From Caballeronia cordobensis (GTDB taxonomy: Bacteria > Pseudomonadota > Gammaproteobacteria > Burkholderiales > Burkholderiaceae): a stretch of 64,000 nt of DNA. The notes below the pieces were generated by a model. That model had not been told where the DNA came from and searched no databases. It was given only the letters and a program-made list of their open reading frames with translations. Numbering within the stretch: the first letter of the stretch is position 1; every line of letters starts with the position of its first letter. Below are positions 1 through 9,546 of the stretch, one piece after another. The position numbers and the translations under genes were made by a program. Location of the stretch: contig NZ_FCNY02000001.1 in the NCBI RefSeq assembly GCF_001544575.2, forward strand, positions 434,001 through 498,000, in the 5' to 3' direction.

Positions 1-471
1 AAGCTCGACGTGGCGATCGTCGTGTCGGGCGTGTACGGCCCGCGCACGGAAGGCGTCGAGTCCATCGCCGCGGAGGATTTCGATCAGGTGATGCACACCA
101 ACGTGCGCGGCCCGATGCAGCTGATTCCCGTGCTCCTGCCGCTCACCGATGCCGCCGGCGGCGTGCTCGCGGTCGTGTCGAGCAAGATGGGCAGCATCGC
201 CGAGGCAAGCGGCACGACCGGCTGGCTGTATCGCGCGAGCAAGGCGGCGCTCAATTCGGCGCTGAAGTCGGCGGCGCTGGAATCGCGCCATTCGGCGTGC
301 ATCGCGCTGCATCCGGGCTGGGTGCGCACGGAGATGGGCGGGCCGTCGGCGGCAATCGACGTTGCGCACAGCGTCTCGGGCATGCGCGCGGTCATCGCCG
401 AAGCGGGCGCGCTGCGCGAACAGTTCAACGGCACCTTCGTGCAGTACGACGGCACGAAGATCGAATGGTGA
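1..471 (+). CDS. SDR family oxidoreductase, 3' part only
   Basis: C-terminal part of a classical short-chain dehydrogenase/reductase; the reading frame is open from base 1, so the start and the nucleotide-binding glycine motif lie outside the window. Visible are an Asn-containing HTNVRGP helix-4 segment, the VVSS strand that supplies the catalytic Ser, and YRASK (fragment residues 77-81), the Tyr-x-x-x-Lys active site, followed by the LHPGWVRTEMGG segment that usually closes over the cofactor. It is an NAD(P)-dependent oxidoreductase of unknown substrate. It ends 20 bases before the glutathione transferase start, so the two are probably co-transcribed. The first in-frame start-like codon (GTG at 10) is internal to the domain and not the real start. 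Confidence 0.85.
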   Translation, partial: KLDVAIVVSGVYGPRTEGVESIAAEDFDQVMHTNVRGPMQLIPVLLPLTDAAGGVLAVVSSKMGSIAEASGTTGWLYRASKAALNSALKSAALESRHSACIALHPGWVRTEMGGPSAAIDVAHSVSGMRAVIAEAGALREQFNGTFVQYDGTKIEW

Positions 472-491
472 AACCTCAACGAGGAGCGAAA

Positions 492-1100
492 GTGACTTAT
501 CAGGTACACGGCGTGTCCGCATCCGGCAACTGCTACAAGGTTCGCCTCGTCCTCGAACAGCTCGGCCTGCCTTACGTCTGGCACGAGGTCGACATGATGA
601 ACGGCGCGACCCGCACCGACGCCTTCAAAAAGCTCAATCCAAATGGCAAGGTGCCGGTGCTCGTCATCGACGATGACACCACGCTCGCCGAATCCGGCGC
701 GATTCTCGCCTATCTCGCCGACGGTTCGCCACTCCTTCCCGCCGACCGGCTCGAACGCGCGCAAGTGCTGCAATGGATGTTCTTCGAGCAGTACAGTCAC
801 GAGCCGTTCGTCGCGGTGGCGCGCTTCATCCTGCAATTCCTGAAGCAGCCCGACGACGCCCGCCTGCCCGACAGGATCGCGGGCTCGTACCGCGCGCTCG
901 ACGTGATGGAACGGCATCTCGCGACGCGCGCCTTCTTCGTCGGCGAACGCTACACGATTGCGGATATCGCGCTGTACGCGTACACGCACGTCGCGGATCA
1001 GGCGAATGTCGATTTGTCGCGCTATCCGGCGATCCGCGCGTGGCTCGATCGCGTGCGCAGCCAGCCGCGTCACGTCGAGATGCCGGGCGTCGTTGAATGA
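492..1100 (+). CDS. Glutathione S-transferase family protein
   Basis: 202-residue GST. The N-terminal thioredoxin-like domain (about residues 1-80) carries SGNCYKVRL near the glutathione site, the NPNGKVPVL cis-Pro segment and the ESGAIL motif. The C-terminal all-helical domain contains the GERYTIADIALYAY capping motif. GTG at 492 is chosen because GAGGAG lies 10 bases upstream and the GST fold starts there (TYQVHG); the open frame extends further upstream only as a shadow of the SDR gene. It conjugates or reduces electrophiles with glutathione in the cytosol; the substrate cannot be told from sequence. Its stop overlaps the next start as ATGA. Confidence 0.9.
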   Translation: MTYQVHGVSASGNCYKVRLVLEQLGLPYVWHEVDMMNGATRTDAFKKLNPNGKVPVLVIDDDTTLAESGAILAYLADGSPLLPADRLERAQVLQWMFFEQYSHEPFVAVARFILQFLKQPDDARLPDRIAGSYRALDVMERHLATRAFFVGERYTIADIALYAYTHVADQANVDLSRYPAIRAWLDRVRSQPRHVEMPGVVE

Positions 1101-1516
1101 AACCGGTGGATTGCCCCTGTGGCGGCGCCGCGCCCGGCCAGCGCCCGGATGCACGCGCACCGCGTTACGACGAGTGCTGCGGGCGTTTCATCGAACGCGG
1201 CGAAGCGCCCGCGAACGCAATGGAACTGATGCGTTCGCGCTACACCGCCTACGTGCTCGGCGACACGGCGTATCTGCGCGCGACGTGGGCCGAATCGACC
1301 TGCCCGCCCGACCTCGACGCTTCCGGCGACGGCACGCGCTGGCTCGGCCTGCAAATCAGACGCCATACGAAAATCGATGCCGATCACGAAGAAGTCGAGT
1401 TCGTCGCGCGCTACAAGACGGGCGGGCGGGCGCATCGGCTCGACGAAGCCAGCCGCTTCACGCGCAACGCCGCCGGACGATGGATATATGTCGATGGTCA
1501 GATAAAAGAAAAGTAA
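1097..1516 (+). CDS. YchJ family protein (UPF0225)
   Basis: 139-residue YchJ-type protein. It opens with a metal-binding-like CPCGG motif and a second Cys pair (YDECCGRFI), then the family hallmark LMRSRYTAYVLGD (about residues 49-61) and an NTF2-like alpha+beta body ending in W-I-Y-V-D-G. E. coli YchJ often has an extra C-terminal SEC-C zinc motif; here the Cys residues are N-terminal only. Biochemical role is unknown. The start overlaps the preceding GST stop by 4 bases, so translation is coupled. The last of three genes in this transcript. Confidence 0.85.
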   Translation: MKPVDCPCGGAAPGQRPDARAPRYDECCGRFIERGEAPANAMELMRSRYTAYVLGDTAYLRATWAESTCPPDLDASGDGTRWLGLQIRRHTKIDADHEEVEFVARYKTGGRAHRLDEASRFTRNAAGRWIYVDGQIKEK

Positions 1517-1843
1517 ATATGGACTTCAGAAATATAGTCCGCGCCGCGGTAGTAATTTCCTAAGAATTTCCTTTCAGATTAAACAGTTACGGGGTTGCAC
1601 TTATTGTGCAGTGCAATTTTGAACGGTTAATCTCTGTTACGTCAGGGCGCAGTCATTTCCGTGCCTGGACGTTCGCAGCGATGCCCCGTTTTGAAGCCAA
1701 TTGTCATGCCTTATTCGGGCATGACTCCCGGAACCCGCAGCCGATACTGCTCAATACGAGCAGCGCGATAGGTTTGACTTCAAAAGTTGTCAGGGTCACG
1801 CCGTATCAACGCATTGATTGGAAGCGCGGTCGGAGTTCAACGG
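1517..1843. other. 327-bp intergenic region with two inverted repeats
   Basis: No convincing gene. It is more AT-rich than its surroundings. A 7-bp inverted repeat TTGCACT/AGTGCAA (1595-1601 and 1610-1616) is followed by TTTT and could be a weak terminator for the YchJ transcript or an operator. A second one, TCATGCC/GGCATGA (1704-1710 and 1718-1724), lies closer to the hydrolase. I could not assign -35/-10 boxes with confidence. Confidence 0.4.
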
Positions 1844-3100
1844 ATGGCGATCAGAACCTGGTTAGTCGGATGCAGCATGGTGTGCTCGCTCGCGACGTCG
1901 TTCGTCACATCCGCGGCGCGCGCCGAACCCATCGGCGGCGTGCGTCAGTCCGAAGGTCTCCAGGCGCCCGCGTTCACGCAATCGCTCTCGCGCATCCCCG
2001 ATTCGCTCGACGCCGGCCTGCCCGCCGTCGCCAACGGTCTGAATGAAAGCGTCATCGACATTCCCGAAGGCGATATCGCGCTCGAAACCACCGTGTTCAA
2101 GCCGGACGGCGCGGGCCCGTTCCCGATGATCGTCTTCAACCACGGCAAGCTGCCCGGCGATTCGCACGCGCAGCCGCGCAATCGTCCGGTCGCGCTCGCG
2201 CGTGAGTTCGTGCGCCACGGCTACGTGGTGGTCGTGCCGAACCGCCGCGGCTTCGCGGGCTCGGGTGGCGATTACACCGGTCACGGCTGCAACGTCGAGG
2301 CGAACGGCTTCGCGCAGGCGCAGGACGTCGCCGCGACCGTCGCGTACATGAGCGCGCAATCGTATGTGGACAAGACGCATATTGTGGTCGCGGGCACGTC
2401 GCACGGCGGCCTGACGACGATCGCCTATGGCGCGCGCGATGCCGTCGCGGCGCCCGGCGTGCGCGGTCTCATCAACTTTTCGGGTGGGCTGCGTCAGGAC
2501 GAATGCGCGGGCTGGCAGAAGAATCTCGTCAACGCGTTCGGCGCTTACGGCGAGCATGTGCGCCTGCCCTCGCTGTGGCTTTACGGCGACAACGATTCGG
2601 TCTGGCAAGGCGATCTCTCCGCGCAGATGTACGCCGCGTTCACGTCGCACGGCGCGCGCTCGAGCATGGTCGATTTCGGCACCTACAAGAACGACGCGCA
2701 CCGGCTGGTCGGCGATCGCGACGGCGTGCAGGTCTGGTGGCCGCGCGTGAAGGCGTTCCTCGCGCAGATCGGCATGCCGACGTCCGTGCAATATCAGGTT
2801 TCCGAGCCGCACATGCCGAAGGCGACCACCTTCGCCGATCTCGACGCGGTGCAGTCCGTGCCCTTTCTCGATGACAATGGCCGCGCCGGCTATCGCAACT
2901 TCCTTTCGCAGTATTCGAGCCGCGCGTTCGCCGTGTCGGATTCCGGCGCGTGGTCGTGGGCCGAAGGCGGCGACGATCCGATGGCCGTCGCCATCGCGAG
3001 TTGCCAGAAGCAGAGCGCGGACCCGTGCAAGCTCTATGCGGTGAACAATCGCGTCGTCTGGAACGATCAGGCGGCCGAGACGCAGACCGCCTCGCGCTGA
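1844..3100 (+). CDS. Secreted alpha/beta hydrolase (dienelactone hydrolase-like)
   Basis: 418 residues starting at ATG 1844, chosen because it gives a clean signal peptide (Met-Ala-Ile-Arg, hydrophobic core, cleavage after A-A-R-A near residue 27); the frame is open further upstream. The mature part is an alpha/beta hydrolase: the strand with FNHGKLPGDS probably forms the oxyanion hole and GTSHGG puts the nucleophile Ser at about residue 186. An Asp in the LYGDNDSVW strand and a His in KNDAHRLV complete a plausible triad. Residues about 320-418 extend past the hydrolase fold and are not recognised. Probably a periplasmic esterase or peptidase-like enzyme; the substrate is unknown. It is monocistronic, with its own terminator. 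Confidence 0.8.
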   Translation: MAIRTWLVGCSMVCSLATSFVTSAARAEPIGGVRQSEGLQAPAFTQSLSRIPDSLDAGLPAVANGLNESVIDIPEGDIALETTVFKPDGAGPFPMIVFNHGKLPGDSHAQPRNRPVALAREFVRHGYVVVVPNRRGFAGSGGDYTGHGCNVEANGFAQAQDVAATVAYMSAQSYVDKTHIVVAGTSHGGLTTIAYGARDAVAAPGVRGLINFSGGLRQDECAGWQKNLVNAFGAYGEHVRLPSLWLYGDNDSVWQGDLSAQMYAAFTSHGARSSMVDFGTYKNDAHRLVGDRDGVQVWWPRVKAFLAQIGMPTSVQYQVSEPHMPKATTFADLDAVQSVPFLDDNGRAGYRNFLSQYSSRAFAVSDSGAWSWAEGGDDPMAVAIASCQKQSADPCKLYAVNNRVVWNDQAAETQTASR

Positions 3101-3123
3101 AACGCGCTTTCCCGCACGTCTCG

Positions 3124-3150
3124 AACGCCGGCCTTCGCGCCGGCGTTTTT
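3124..3150 (+). terminator. Rho-independent terminator after the alpha/beta hydrolase
   Basis: A perfect 9-bp stem AACGCCGGC/GCCGGCGTT (3124-3132 and 3139-3147) with loop CTTCGC is followed by a T run, 24 bases after the hydrolase stop. Confidence 0.85.
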
Positions 3151-3235
3151 GCGTCTTTCGCGCGACAACGCATCGAAATCGGCGAAGTTAGAGGCGATAG
3201 CGCGTTTTCGCATTTCCATTGCGCGCACACGCATG

Positions 3236-3268
3236 GCGCAAAAACCTTCCGAATACGGAAGGTTGCGC
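3236..3268. promoter_or_regulatory. Palindrome upstream of bioA, candidate operator
   Basis: A perfect 9-bp inverted repeat AACCTTCCG-AATA-CGGAAGGTT (3243-3264) is flanked by GCGCA on the left and GCGC on the right, so the symmetry extends beyond the core. It sits 111 bases before the bioA start and just upstream of a possible -10 GATAAT (3279-3284), where a regulator would touch the -35 region. The AACC...GGTT outer bases recall a BirA box, but the flanks do not match the enterobacterial BirA consensus, and there is no BioR-type box. The regulator is unknown. Confidence 0.5.
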
Positions 3269-3374
3269 ATGTTTTAGGGATAATTGACGCACGCAGTTTT
3301 CCCAGCAACGCAGGCGCTTCGATGCCTGCCCGAAGTATCCGGTCCGGCATCGCGCGCGGGCCTCGGAGCCGTTT

Positions 3375-4679
3375 TTGAACACAGAAGCCAATCAGGACTG
3401 GGTTGCCCGCTCGCTTGCAGCCGTGTGGCATCCGTGCACCCAGATGAAGCATCACGAACGCGCGCCGCTCGTGCCGATCGCACGCGGCAAGGGCGCGTGG
3501 CTCTACGACCACGAAGGCAAGCGCTATCTCGATGCGATCAGCTCGTGGTGGGTGAATCTCTTCGGCCACGCGAACGACGACATCAACCGGGCGCTCAAGG
3601 ATCAGCTCGACACGCTCGAACACGCGATGCTCGCGGGCTGCACGCACACGAGCGCCGTCGAGCTGGCCGAGCGCCTCTCCGCGCTCACGCAGCACACGCT
3701 CGGCCATGCGTTTTTCGCGTCGGACGGCGCGTCGGCGGTCGAGATCGCGCTGAAGATGAGCTTTCACTACTGGCGCAATCGCGGACAGAGCGACAAGCGC
3801 GAGTTCGCCTGTCTCGCGAATAGTTATCACGGCGAGACCATCGGCGCACTCGGCGTCACCGATGTCGCCCTCTTCAAGGACGCTTACGATCCGCTGATTC
3901 GCCATGCGCACGTGGTCGCGTCGCCGGGCGCGGCGGGCGTCGATGAAGCCATCGCCGCGATGCGCGCGCTGTTCGAGCGACGCGCGGCGCATCTCGCGGC
4001 GGTGATCGTCGAGCCGCTCGTGCAATGCGCGGCCGGCATGTCGATGTACGACGCGTCGTATCTCACGCAACTGCGCGCCTTGTGCGACGAATTCGGCGTC
4101 CACCTGATCGCCGATGAAATCGCGGTCGGCTGCGGGCGCACCGGGACGTTTTTCGCGTGCGAGCAGGCGAATATCTGGCCGGATTTCGTGTGTCTCTCGA
4201 AGGGCATCAGCGGCGGCTATCTGCCGCTTTCGATCGTGCTCACGCGCGACGCGATCTACGCCGCCTTCTACGATGACGACGTCACGCGCGGCTTTCTGCA
4301 TTCGCATTCGTACACGGGCAATCCGCTCGCGTGCCGCGCCGCGCTGGCGACGCTCGATCTGTTCGAAAGCGCGAACGTGCTTGCGGAAAATCGCCGCAAA
4401 TCGGCGCTGTTGAACGAAGCGCTGAAGCCGCTGGCGCAACACGAACGCGTGCGCAACCTGCGCAATCGCGGCACGATCTTCGCGTTCGACGTCGATATCG
4501 CCGACAAAACGTTCTCGCGCCGCTTCTTCGCTCAGGCACTGCAGCGCGAACTGCTGATGCGCCCGATCGGCACGACCGTCTACGCGATGCCGCCGTACAT
4601 CCTCACCGACGACGAACTCCATCTCCTCGCGCGACGCATGCGCGAAACGCTCGACGCCACTCTTGCGGAGACAGCATGA
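3375..4679 (+). CDS. bioA: Adenosylmethionine-8-amino-7-oxononanoate aminotransferase
   Basis: BioA, 434 residues, a PLP-dependent class III aminotransferase that converts KAPA to DAPA in biotin synthesis using S-adenosylmethionine as amino donor. WHPCTQM near the N terminus is the BioA substrate-site signature. [19 protein letters not shown], and the PLP lysine in [13 protein letters not shown] (K276) are present. The start is TTG at 3375 with TCGGAG upstream; the first ATG in frame lies after the WHPCTQM motif and would cut it off. First gene of bioA-bioF-bioD-bioB, each coupled or nearly coupled to the next. Its stop overlaps bioF as ATGA. Confidence 0.97.
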   Translation: MNTEANQDWVARSLAAVWHPCTQMKHHERAPLVPIARGKGAWLYDHEGKRYLDAISSWWVNLFGHANDDINRALKDQLDTLEHAMLAGCTHTSAVELAERLSALTQHTLGHAFFASDGASAVEIALKMSFHYWRNRGQSDKREFACLANSYHGETIGALGVTDVALFKDAYDPLIRHAHVVASPGAAGVDEAIAAMRALFERRAAHLAAVIVEPLVQCAAGMSMYDASYLTQLRALCDEFGVHLIADEIAVGCGRTGTFFACEQANIWPDFVCLSKGISGGYLPLSIVLTRDAIYAAFYDDDVTRGFLHSHSYTGNPLACRAALATLDLFESANVLAENRRKSALLNEALKPLAQHERVRNLRNRGTIFAFDVDIADKTFSRRFFAQALQRELLMRPIGTTVYAMPPYILTDDELHLLARRMRETLDATLAETA

Positions 4680-5869
4680 GCACCGCCACTTCGCAAGCGC
4701 TGTACGACACGCTCGAACAGGGCCTCGCCGATATCGACGCGCGCGGCCTGCGCCGCCGCCGCAAGACCATCGACAGCGCGTGCTCGGCGCATATGACCGT
4801 CGATGGCCGCGAGATCGTCGGCTTCGCGAGCAACGATTATCTCGGCCTTGCCGCGCACGAGGCGATCCGCGCGGCGCTGGCCGAGGGCGCGTCGCGCTAC
4901 GGCGCCGGCAGTGGCGGCTCGCATCTGCTCGGCGGCCATTCGCGCGCGCACGCGCAACTCGAAGACGATCTCGCCGCGTTCTCGGGCGGTTTCGTCGACA
5001 CGCCGCGCGCGCTCTATTTCAGCACCGGCTACATGGCGAATCTCGCCGTGGTGACGGCGCTCGCCGGACGCGGCACGCTCGTGTTCTCCGACGCGCTGAA
5101 TCACGCGTCGCTGATCGACGGCGTGCGCCTTTCGCGCGCCGAGACGCAGATTTATCCGCACGCGGACATGCAGGCGCTCGACGCCATGCTCGACGCCTCG
5201 CGCGATGAAGCCGCGACGAAGCTGATCGTGACCGACACGGTGTTCAGCATGGACGGCGATATCGCGCCGCTCGAACGTCTGGTGCAGCTCACGGAAAAAT
5301 ACGGCGCGTGGCTCGTCGTCGACGACGCGCACGGTTTCGGCGTGCTCGGCCCGCAAGGTCGCGGCGCGCTCGCGGCGCTGCAGTTGCGCTCGCCGCATCT
5401 CGTCTATGTCGGCACGCTCGGCAAGGCGGCGGGCGTTTCGGGCGCGTTCGTCGCGGCGGATGAAACCGTCGTCGAATGGCTCGTGCAGCGCGCGCGTCCG
5501 TATATCTTCACGACGGCGTCGCCGCCCGCGGTCGCGCATGCGGTGTCGAAGAGCATCGAAATCATCGCGGGCGAGGAAGGCGACCAACGGCGCGCGCATC
5601 TCGCGTCGCTCATCGAAACCACGCGTGCGATGCTCAAACGCACGCGCTGGATGCCGGTCGATTCGCATACCGCCGTGCAACCGCTCGTGATCGGCGGCAA
5701 CGACGAAACGCTCGCCATTGCCGCCGCGCTCGACAAGCACGGTCTCTGGGTGCCCGCGATTCGTCCGCCGACGGTTCCGCAGAACACGTCGCGCCTGCGC
5801 ATTTCGCTTTCCGCCGCACACAGCGAAGACGATCTCGCGCGGCTCGATCACGCCCTGAACAGCCTATGA
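4676..5869 (+). CDS. bioF: 8-amino-7-oxononanoate synthase
   Basis: BioF, 397 residues, alpha-oxoamine synthase that condenses pimeloyl-ACP/CoA with alanine to KAPA. It shows [24 protein letters not shown], the [10 protein letters not shown] cofactor-contact strand and the PLP lysine in GTLGKAAG (K250). The ATG start at 4676 overlaps the bioA stop, and GCGGAG precedes it. The usual family length is about 385-400 residues, so the gene is complete. Confidence 0.97.
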   Translation: MSTATSQALYDTLEQGLADIDARGLRRRRKTIDSACSAHMTVDGREIVGFASNDYLGLAAHEAIRAALAEGASRYGAGSGGSHLLGGHSRAHAQLEDDLAAFSGGFVDTPRALYFSTGYMANLAVVTALAGRGTLVFSDALNHASLIDGVRLSRAETQIYPHADMQALDAMLDASRDEAATKLIVTDTVFSMDGDIAPLERLVQLTEKYGAWLVVDDAHGFGVLGPQGRGALAALQLRSPHLVYVGTLGKAAGVSGAFVAADETVVEWLVQRARPYIFTTASPPAVAHAVSKSIEIIAGEEGDQRRAHLASLIETTRAMLKRTRWMPVDSHTAVQPLVIGGNDETLAIAAALDKHGLWVPAIRPPTVPQNTSRLRISLSAAHSEDDLARLDHALNSL

Positions 5870-6567
5870 GCGCTTTATCTTTCTTCGTCGCCGGCACGGA
5901 TACCGAGATCGGCAAGACCTTCGTCTCGTGCGCGCTGCTGCACGGCTTCGCGCGCGCGGGCCTCTCCGCCGCCGCGATGAAACCGATCGCCTCGGGCGCG
6001 ATCGAACGCGACGGCGTGCTGCACAACGAAGACGCCGATCAGCTCGACGCCGCCGCGAACGTCGCGCTGCCGAACGAGATTCGCACGCCGTTCATGATGC
6101 GCGAGCCGATCGCGCCGCATATCGCGGCGGCGCGCGAAGGCATGACGCTGGATATTTCAAGGATCGTCGACGCGCATCGCTTTGCCGTCACGAAAGCGGA
6201 TATCGTCGTGGTCGAAGGCGTCGGCGGCTTTCGCGTGCCGCTGACCGACACGCACGACACCGCCGATCTCGCCGTCGCGCTGAATCTGCCGGTGGTGCTT
6301 GTCGTCGGCATGCGGCTCGGCTGCATCAGCCATGCGCTCCTGACCGCCGAAGCGATCGCCTCGCGCGGGTTGAAGCTCGCGGGCTGGGTCGCGAATCGCA
6401 TCGATCCGGCCATGCTGTACCCGGAAGAGAACATCGCTTCACTGAAACAACGCATCGACGCGCCGCTCATCGGCGTGATTCCGCATCTCGCGCCGAACGA
6501 CGCAAAGCGCGCCGCCGAGGCGCTCGATATCGGCGTTCTGACTCACCCGCTTCATCGAAAGGATTGA
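5866..6567 (+). CDS. bioD: Dethiobiotin synthetase
   Basis: BioD, 233 residues, ATP-dependent carboxylase that closes the ureido ring of dethiobiotin. The P-loop variant [12 protein letters not shown] is at residues 8-19. [10 protein letters not shown] is the conserved Mg/substrate loop, and VANRIDP the nucleotide-base contact. ATG 5866 overlaps the bioF stop (ATGA). It is followed by a 3-base gap and bioB. Confidence 0.97.
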   Translation: MSALSFFVAGTDTEIGKTFVSCALLHGFARAGLSAAAMKPIASGAIERDGVLHNEDADQLDAAANVALPNEIRTPFMMREPIAPHIAAAREGMTLDISRIVDAHRFAVTKADIVVVEGVGGFRVPLTDTHDTADLAVALNLPVVLVVGMRLGCISHALLTAEAIASRGLKLAGWVANRIDPAMLYPEENIASLKQRIDAPLIGVIPHLAPNDAKRAAEALDIGVLTHPLHRKD

Positions 6568-6570
6568 ACC

Positions 6571-7614
6571 ATGACGCAACAAATCGCTGCCGAGACCCCT
6601 TCCACGGCCACGCCGCAACCGATGCAGCGCTGGCGCGTCGCCGATGTCGTCGCGCTGTACGATCTGCCGTTCAACGATCTGCTGTATCGCGCGCAGACCG
6701 TGCATCGCGAAAACTTCGATCCGAACGCGGTGCAGCTTTCCACGCTGCTCTCCATCAAGACGGGCGGCTGCGAGGAAGACTGCGCGTATTGCCCGCAGTC
6801 GGTGCATCACGACACGGGCCTGAAGGCCGAAAAGCTGATGGACGTCGATGAAGTCCTGAAAGCGGCCGAAGTCGCGAAGTCCAATGGCGCGACGCGTTTC
6901 TGCATGGGCGCGGCGTGGCGCAATCCGAAGGACCGGCATCTGGAACCGATCAAGGACATGATTCGCGGCGTCAAGGCGATGGGCCTCGAAACCTGCGTGA
7001 CGCTCGGCATGCTCGAAGCACATCAGGCGCAAGCGCTGAGCGACGCGGGCCTCGATTACTACAACCACAATCTGGATACGTCGCCGGAGTTCTACGGCCA
7101 GATCATCTCGACGCGCACGTATCAGGACCGGCTCGACACGCTGGAGCGCGTGCGCGACGCGGGCATCAACGTGTGCTGCGGCGGGATCGTCGGCATGGGC
7201 GAATCGCGGCGCGAGCGCGCGGGGCTGATCTCGCAGCTCGCGAACATGGAGCCGTATCCGGAATCGGTGCCGATCAACAATCTCGTGCAGGTCTCGGGCA
7301 CGCCGCTCACCGGCACGGAAGCGCTCGATCCGTTCGAGTTCGTGCGTACGATCGCGGTTGCGCGCATCACGATGCCCAAGGCGATGGTGCGTCTCTCAGC
7401 CGGACGCGAGCAGATGGACGAAGCGCTGCAGGCGCTGTGCTTCGCGGCGGGCGCGAATTCGATCTTCTACGGCGACCAGCTTCTGACGACGAGCAATCCG
7501 CAAGCCGAAGCCGACCGCAAGCTGATCGAGCGTCTGGGCATGCGCGCGGACGCTGCGCAGAACGTGAGCGTCGAGCAGGCGGAGCGTGCCTGCGGACACA
7601 CGCACGCCAACTGA
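6571..7614 (+). CDS. bioB: Biotin synthase
   Basis: BioB, 347 residues, radical SAM enzyme inserting sulfur into dethiobiotin. The SAM cluster motif CEEDCAYC gives C67, C71 and C74 (CX3CX2C). YNHNLDTS and RLSAGRE carry residues typical of the [2Fe-2S] and substrate sites; the Arg in RLSAGR is the unusual Arg ligand of the second cluster. Last gene of the bio operon; a new start follows 17 bases after its stop, so transcription may continue into the reductase gene. Confidence 0.97.
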   Translation: MTQQIAAETPSTATPQPMQRWRVADVVALYDLPFNDLLYRAQTVHRENFDPNAVQLSTLLSIKTGGCEEDCAYCPQSVHHDTGLKAEKLMDVDEVLKAAEVAKSNGATRFCMGAAWRNPKDRHLEPIKDMIRGVKAMGLETCVTLGMLEAHQAQALSDAGLDYYNHNLDTSPEFYGQIISTRTYQDRLDTLERVRDAGINVCCGGIVGMGESRRERAGLISQLANMEPYPESVPINNLVQVSGTPLTGTEALDPFEFVRTIAVARITMPKAMVRLSAGREQMDEALQALCFAAGANSIFYGDQLLTTSNPQAEADRKLIERLGMRADAAQNVSVEQAERACGHTHAN

Positions 7615-7631
7615 ACCCGATCGATGCGGCC

Positions 7632-8573
7632 ATGAAAATCATCTTCTACGAACAGAACGCGGACCTCGACGCCTGGCTCGGCGGCCTGCGCCGCGAGTTG
7701 CCGGATGCGGACCTGCGCGTCTGGGAACCGGGCGACACGGCTCCCGCCGATTACGCGATCGTCTGGCGCGCGCCGCACGAGCTATTTGCGAATCGCCCCG
7801 ATCTTCAGGCCGTGTTCAATCTCGGCGCGGGCGTCGATGCGATCCTCGATGTCGAGCGCAAGGAACCCGGCACACTGCCGCCGAACGCGAAGCTCGTGCG
7901 TCTCGAAGACACCGGCATGGCGCAGCAGATGGTCGAATACGCGACGTATTGCGTGCTGCGCTATCTGCGCCGCTTCGACGAATACGACGCGCTCAAGCGC
8001 GAAGGCCGCTGGCAGAAGCTGCCGCAGCACGCGCGCGAATCGTTCACGGTCGGCGTGCTCGGGCTCGGCGTGCTGGGCGGCGAAGTGGCGAAGGGCTTGC
8101 TGAAACTCGGCGTGCCCGTGCGCGGTTACAGCCGCACGCCGAAGACGATCGAAGGCGTGCAGGTCCACGCGGGCGCGGAACAGCTCGACGCCTTCCTCGA
8201 CGGCGTGAAGGTGCTCGTCAATCTGCTGCCGCATACGCCGGACACCGAAGGCATGCTGAACGCGCGCACGTTCGCGAGGCTCGCGCGCGGCGCGTATCTC
8301 GTGAACGTGGCGCGCGGCCCGCATCTCGTCGATGACGACCTGATCGCCGCGCTCGACAGCGGCCAGCTTGCCGCCGCGACGCTCGATGTCTTCCACACCG
8401 AGCCGCTGCCGCCGGATCACGCGTTCTGGACGCATCCGCGCGTGACGGTCACGCCGCACATTTCGGCGGAAACGCTGCGCGAGGAAAGCATCGTGCAGAT
8501 CGCCGGCAAGATCAGGGCGCTCGCGCGCGGCGAGCCGATCAGCGGCATCGTCGATTTCAGGCGCGGATACTGA
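7632..8573 (+). CDS. ghrA: Glyoxylate/hydroxypyruvate reductase A-type enzyme
   Basis: 313-residue D-isomer-specific 2-hydroxyacid dehydrogenase of the GhrA branch. The N-terminal part carries FNLGAGVDA (substrate loop), the central NAD(P) fold VGVLGLGVLGG at about residues 143-153, then NLLPHTPDTEGML, VNVARGPHLVDDDL (catalytic Arg), and VTPHISAET with the catalytic His. The acid residue is in FHTEPLP. It should reduce glyoxylate and hydroxypyruvate with NADPH in the cytosol; the exact substrate is inferred from family. ATG 7632 begins the first beta strand. Confidence 0.88.
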   Translation: MKIIFYEQNADLDAWLGGLRRELPDADLRVWEPGDTAPADYAIVWRAPHELFANRPDLQAVFNLGAGVDAILDVERKEPGTLPPNAKLVRLEDTGMAQQMVEYATYCVLRYLRRFDEYDALKREGRWQKLPQHARESFTVGVLGLGVLGGEVAKGLLKLGVPVRGYSRTPKTIEGVQVHAGAEQLDAFLDGVKVLVNLLPHTPDTEGMLNARTFARLARGAYLVNVARGPHLVDDDLIAALDSGQLAAATLDVFHTEPLPPDHAFWTHPRVTVTPHISAETLREESIVQIAGKIRALARGEPISGIVDFRRGY

Positions 8574-8600
8574 ACCCATCGCATGGAAAAGGAGACAGCC

Positions 8601-9524
8601 ATGATTCCGTCAAAAGTGAAAATCGTCGAAGTCGGGCCGCGCGACGGCCTGCAGAACGAGAAAGAATTCGTGCCCACCGAAACCAAGATCGAGCTCGTCA
8701 ACCGGCTTGCGCGGGCGGGCATCGTGAACGTGGAATCGACCTCGTTCGTGTCGGCGAAGTGGGTGCCGCAAATGTCCGACGCCGCCGCCGTCATGACCGG
8801 CATCGAGCGCCGTCCGGGCACGATCTACTCGGTGCTGACGCCCAACATGCGCGGCTTCGAAGGCGCGCTCGAATCGAAAGCGGACGAAATCGTGATCTTC
8901 GGCGCGGCGAGCGAGGCGTTCTCGCAGAAGAACATCAATTGCAGCATCGCGGAGAGCATCGCGCGTTTCGAGCCGGTCGCCAAGGCCGCGAAAGACGCGG
9001 GCATGCGGCTGCGCGGCAGCATCTCGTGCGCGCTCGGCTGTCCGTATCAGGGCGAAGTGAGCATCGAATCGGTCGTGGATGTCGTCGAGCGGATGAAGGC
9101 GCTCGGCTGCGATGAAATCGACATCGCGGACACGATCGGCGTCGGCACGCCCAAACGCACGCGCGAAGTGATGGCGGCGGTGCAGAAGGTGTTTCCGCGC
9201 GAGCGTCTGTCCGGCCATTTCCACGATACGTATGGCCAGGCCGTCGGCAACATTTATGCGGCGCTGCTCGAAGGCATCGAGATCTATCACGCGTCGGTCG
9301 CGGGTCTCGGCGGCTGTCCGTATGCGAAGGGCGCGACCGGCAATGTCGCGACGGAAGACGTCGTGTATCTGATGAACGGGCTCGGCATCGAGACGGGCGT
9401 CGATCTCGATCAGCTCGTCGAGATCGGCGATTTCATTTCGCGCGCCATCAACAAGCCGAGTTCGTCGCGCGCGGGCCGTGCGATCCTCACGAAGAAGCGC
9501 GACGGCGCCGCCGCCTGCGCCTGA
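8601..9524 (+). CDS. Hydroxymethylglutaryl-CoA lyase
   Basis: 307-residue HMGL-like TIM-barrel lyase that would cleave HMG-CoA to acetyl-CoA and acetoacetate, the last step of leucine breakdown. VGPRDGLQNE (metal Asp and catalytic Arg), GHFHDTYGQA (metal His residues) and GLGGCPYAKGATGNVATED with the active-site Cys are all present. ATG 8601 is chosen over an in-frame ATG at 8583 because AAGGAGA sits at the right distance and the family starts at this point. No other leucine-degradation genes are visible nearby. Confidence 0.92.
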   Translation: MIPSKVKIVEVGPRDGLQNEKEFVPTETKIELVNRLARAGIVNVESTSFVSAKWVPQMSDAAAVMTGIERRPGTIYSVLTPNMRGFEGALESKADEIVIFGAASEAFSQKNINCSIAESIARFEPVAKAAKDAGMRLRGSISCALGCPYQGEVSIESVVDVVERMKALGCDEIDIADTIGVGTPKRTREVMAAVQKVFPRERLSGHFHDTYGQAVGNIYAALLEGIEIYHASVAGLGGCPYAKGATGNVATEDVVYLMNGLGIETGVDLDQLVEIGDFISRAINKPSSSRAGRAILTKKRDGAAACA

Positions 9525-9546
9525 GCCTGAGCCGAAAAGGAACACG

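Noticed and set aside
3236-3290. Classical BirA or BioR box before bioA
   Set aside because: Neither consensus fits the flanking bases; reported only as an unassigned palindrome.
2640-4622. 660-codon minus-strand frame opposite bioA
   Set aside because: Shadow of bioA, which has clear catalytic motifs.
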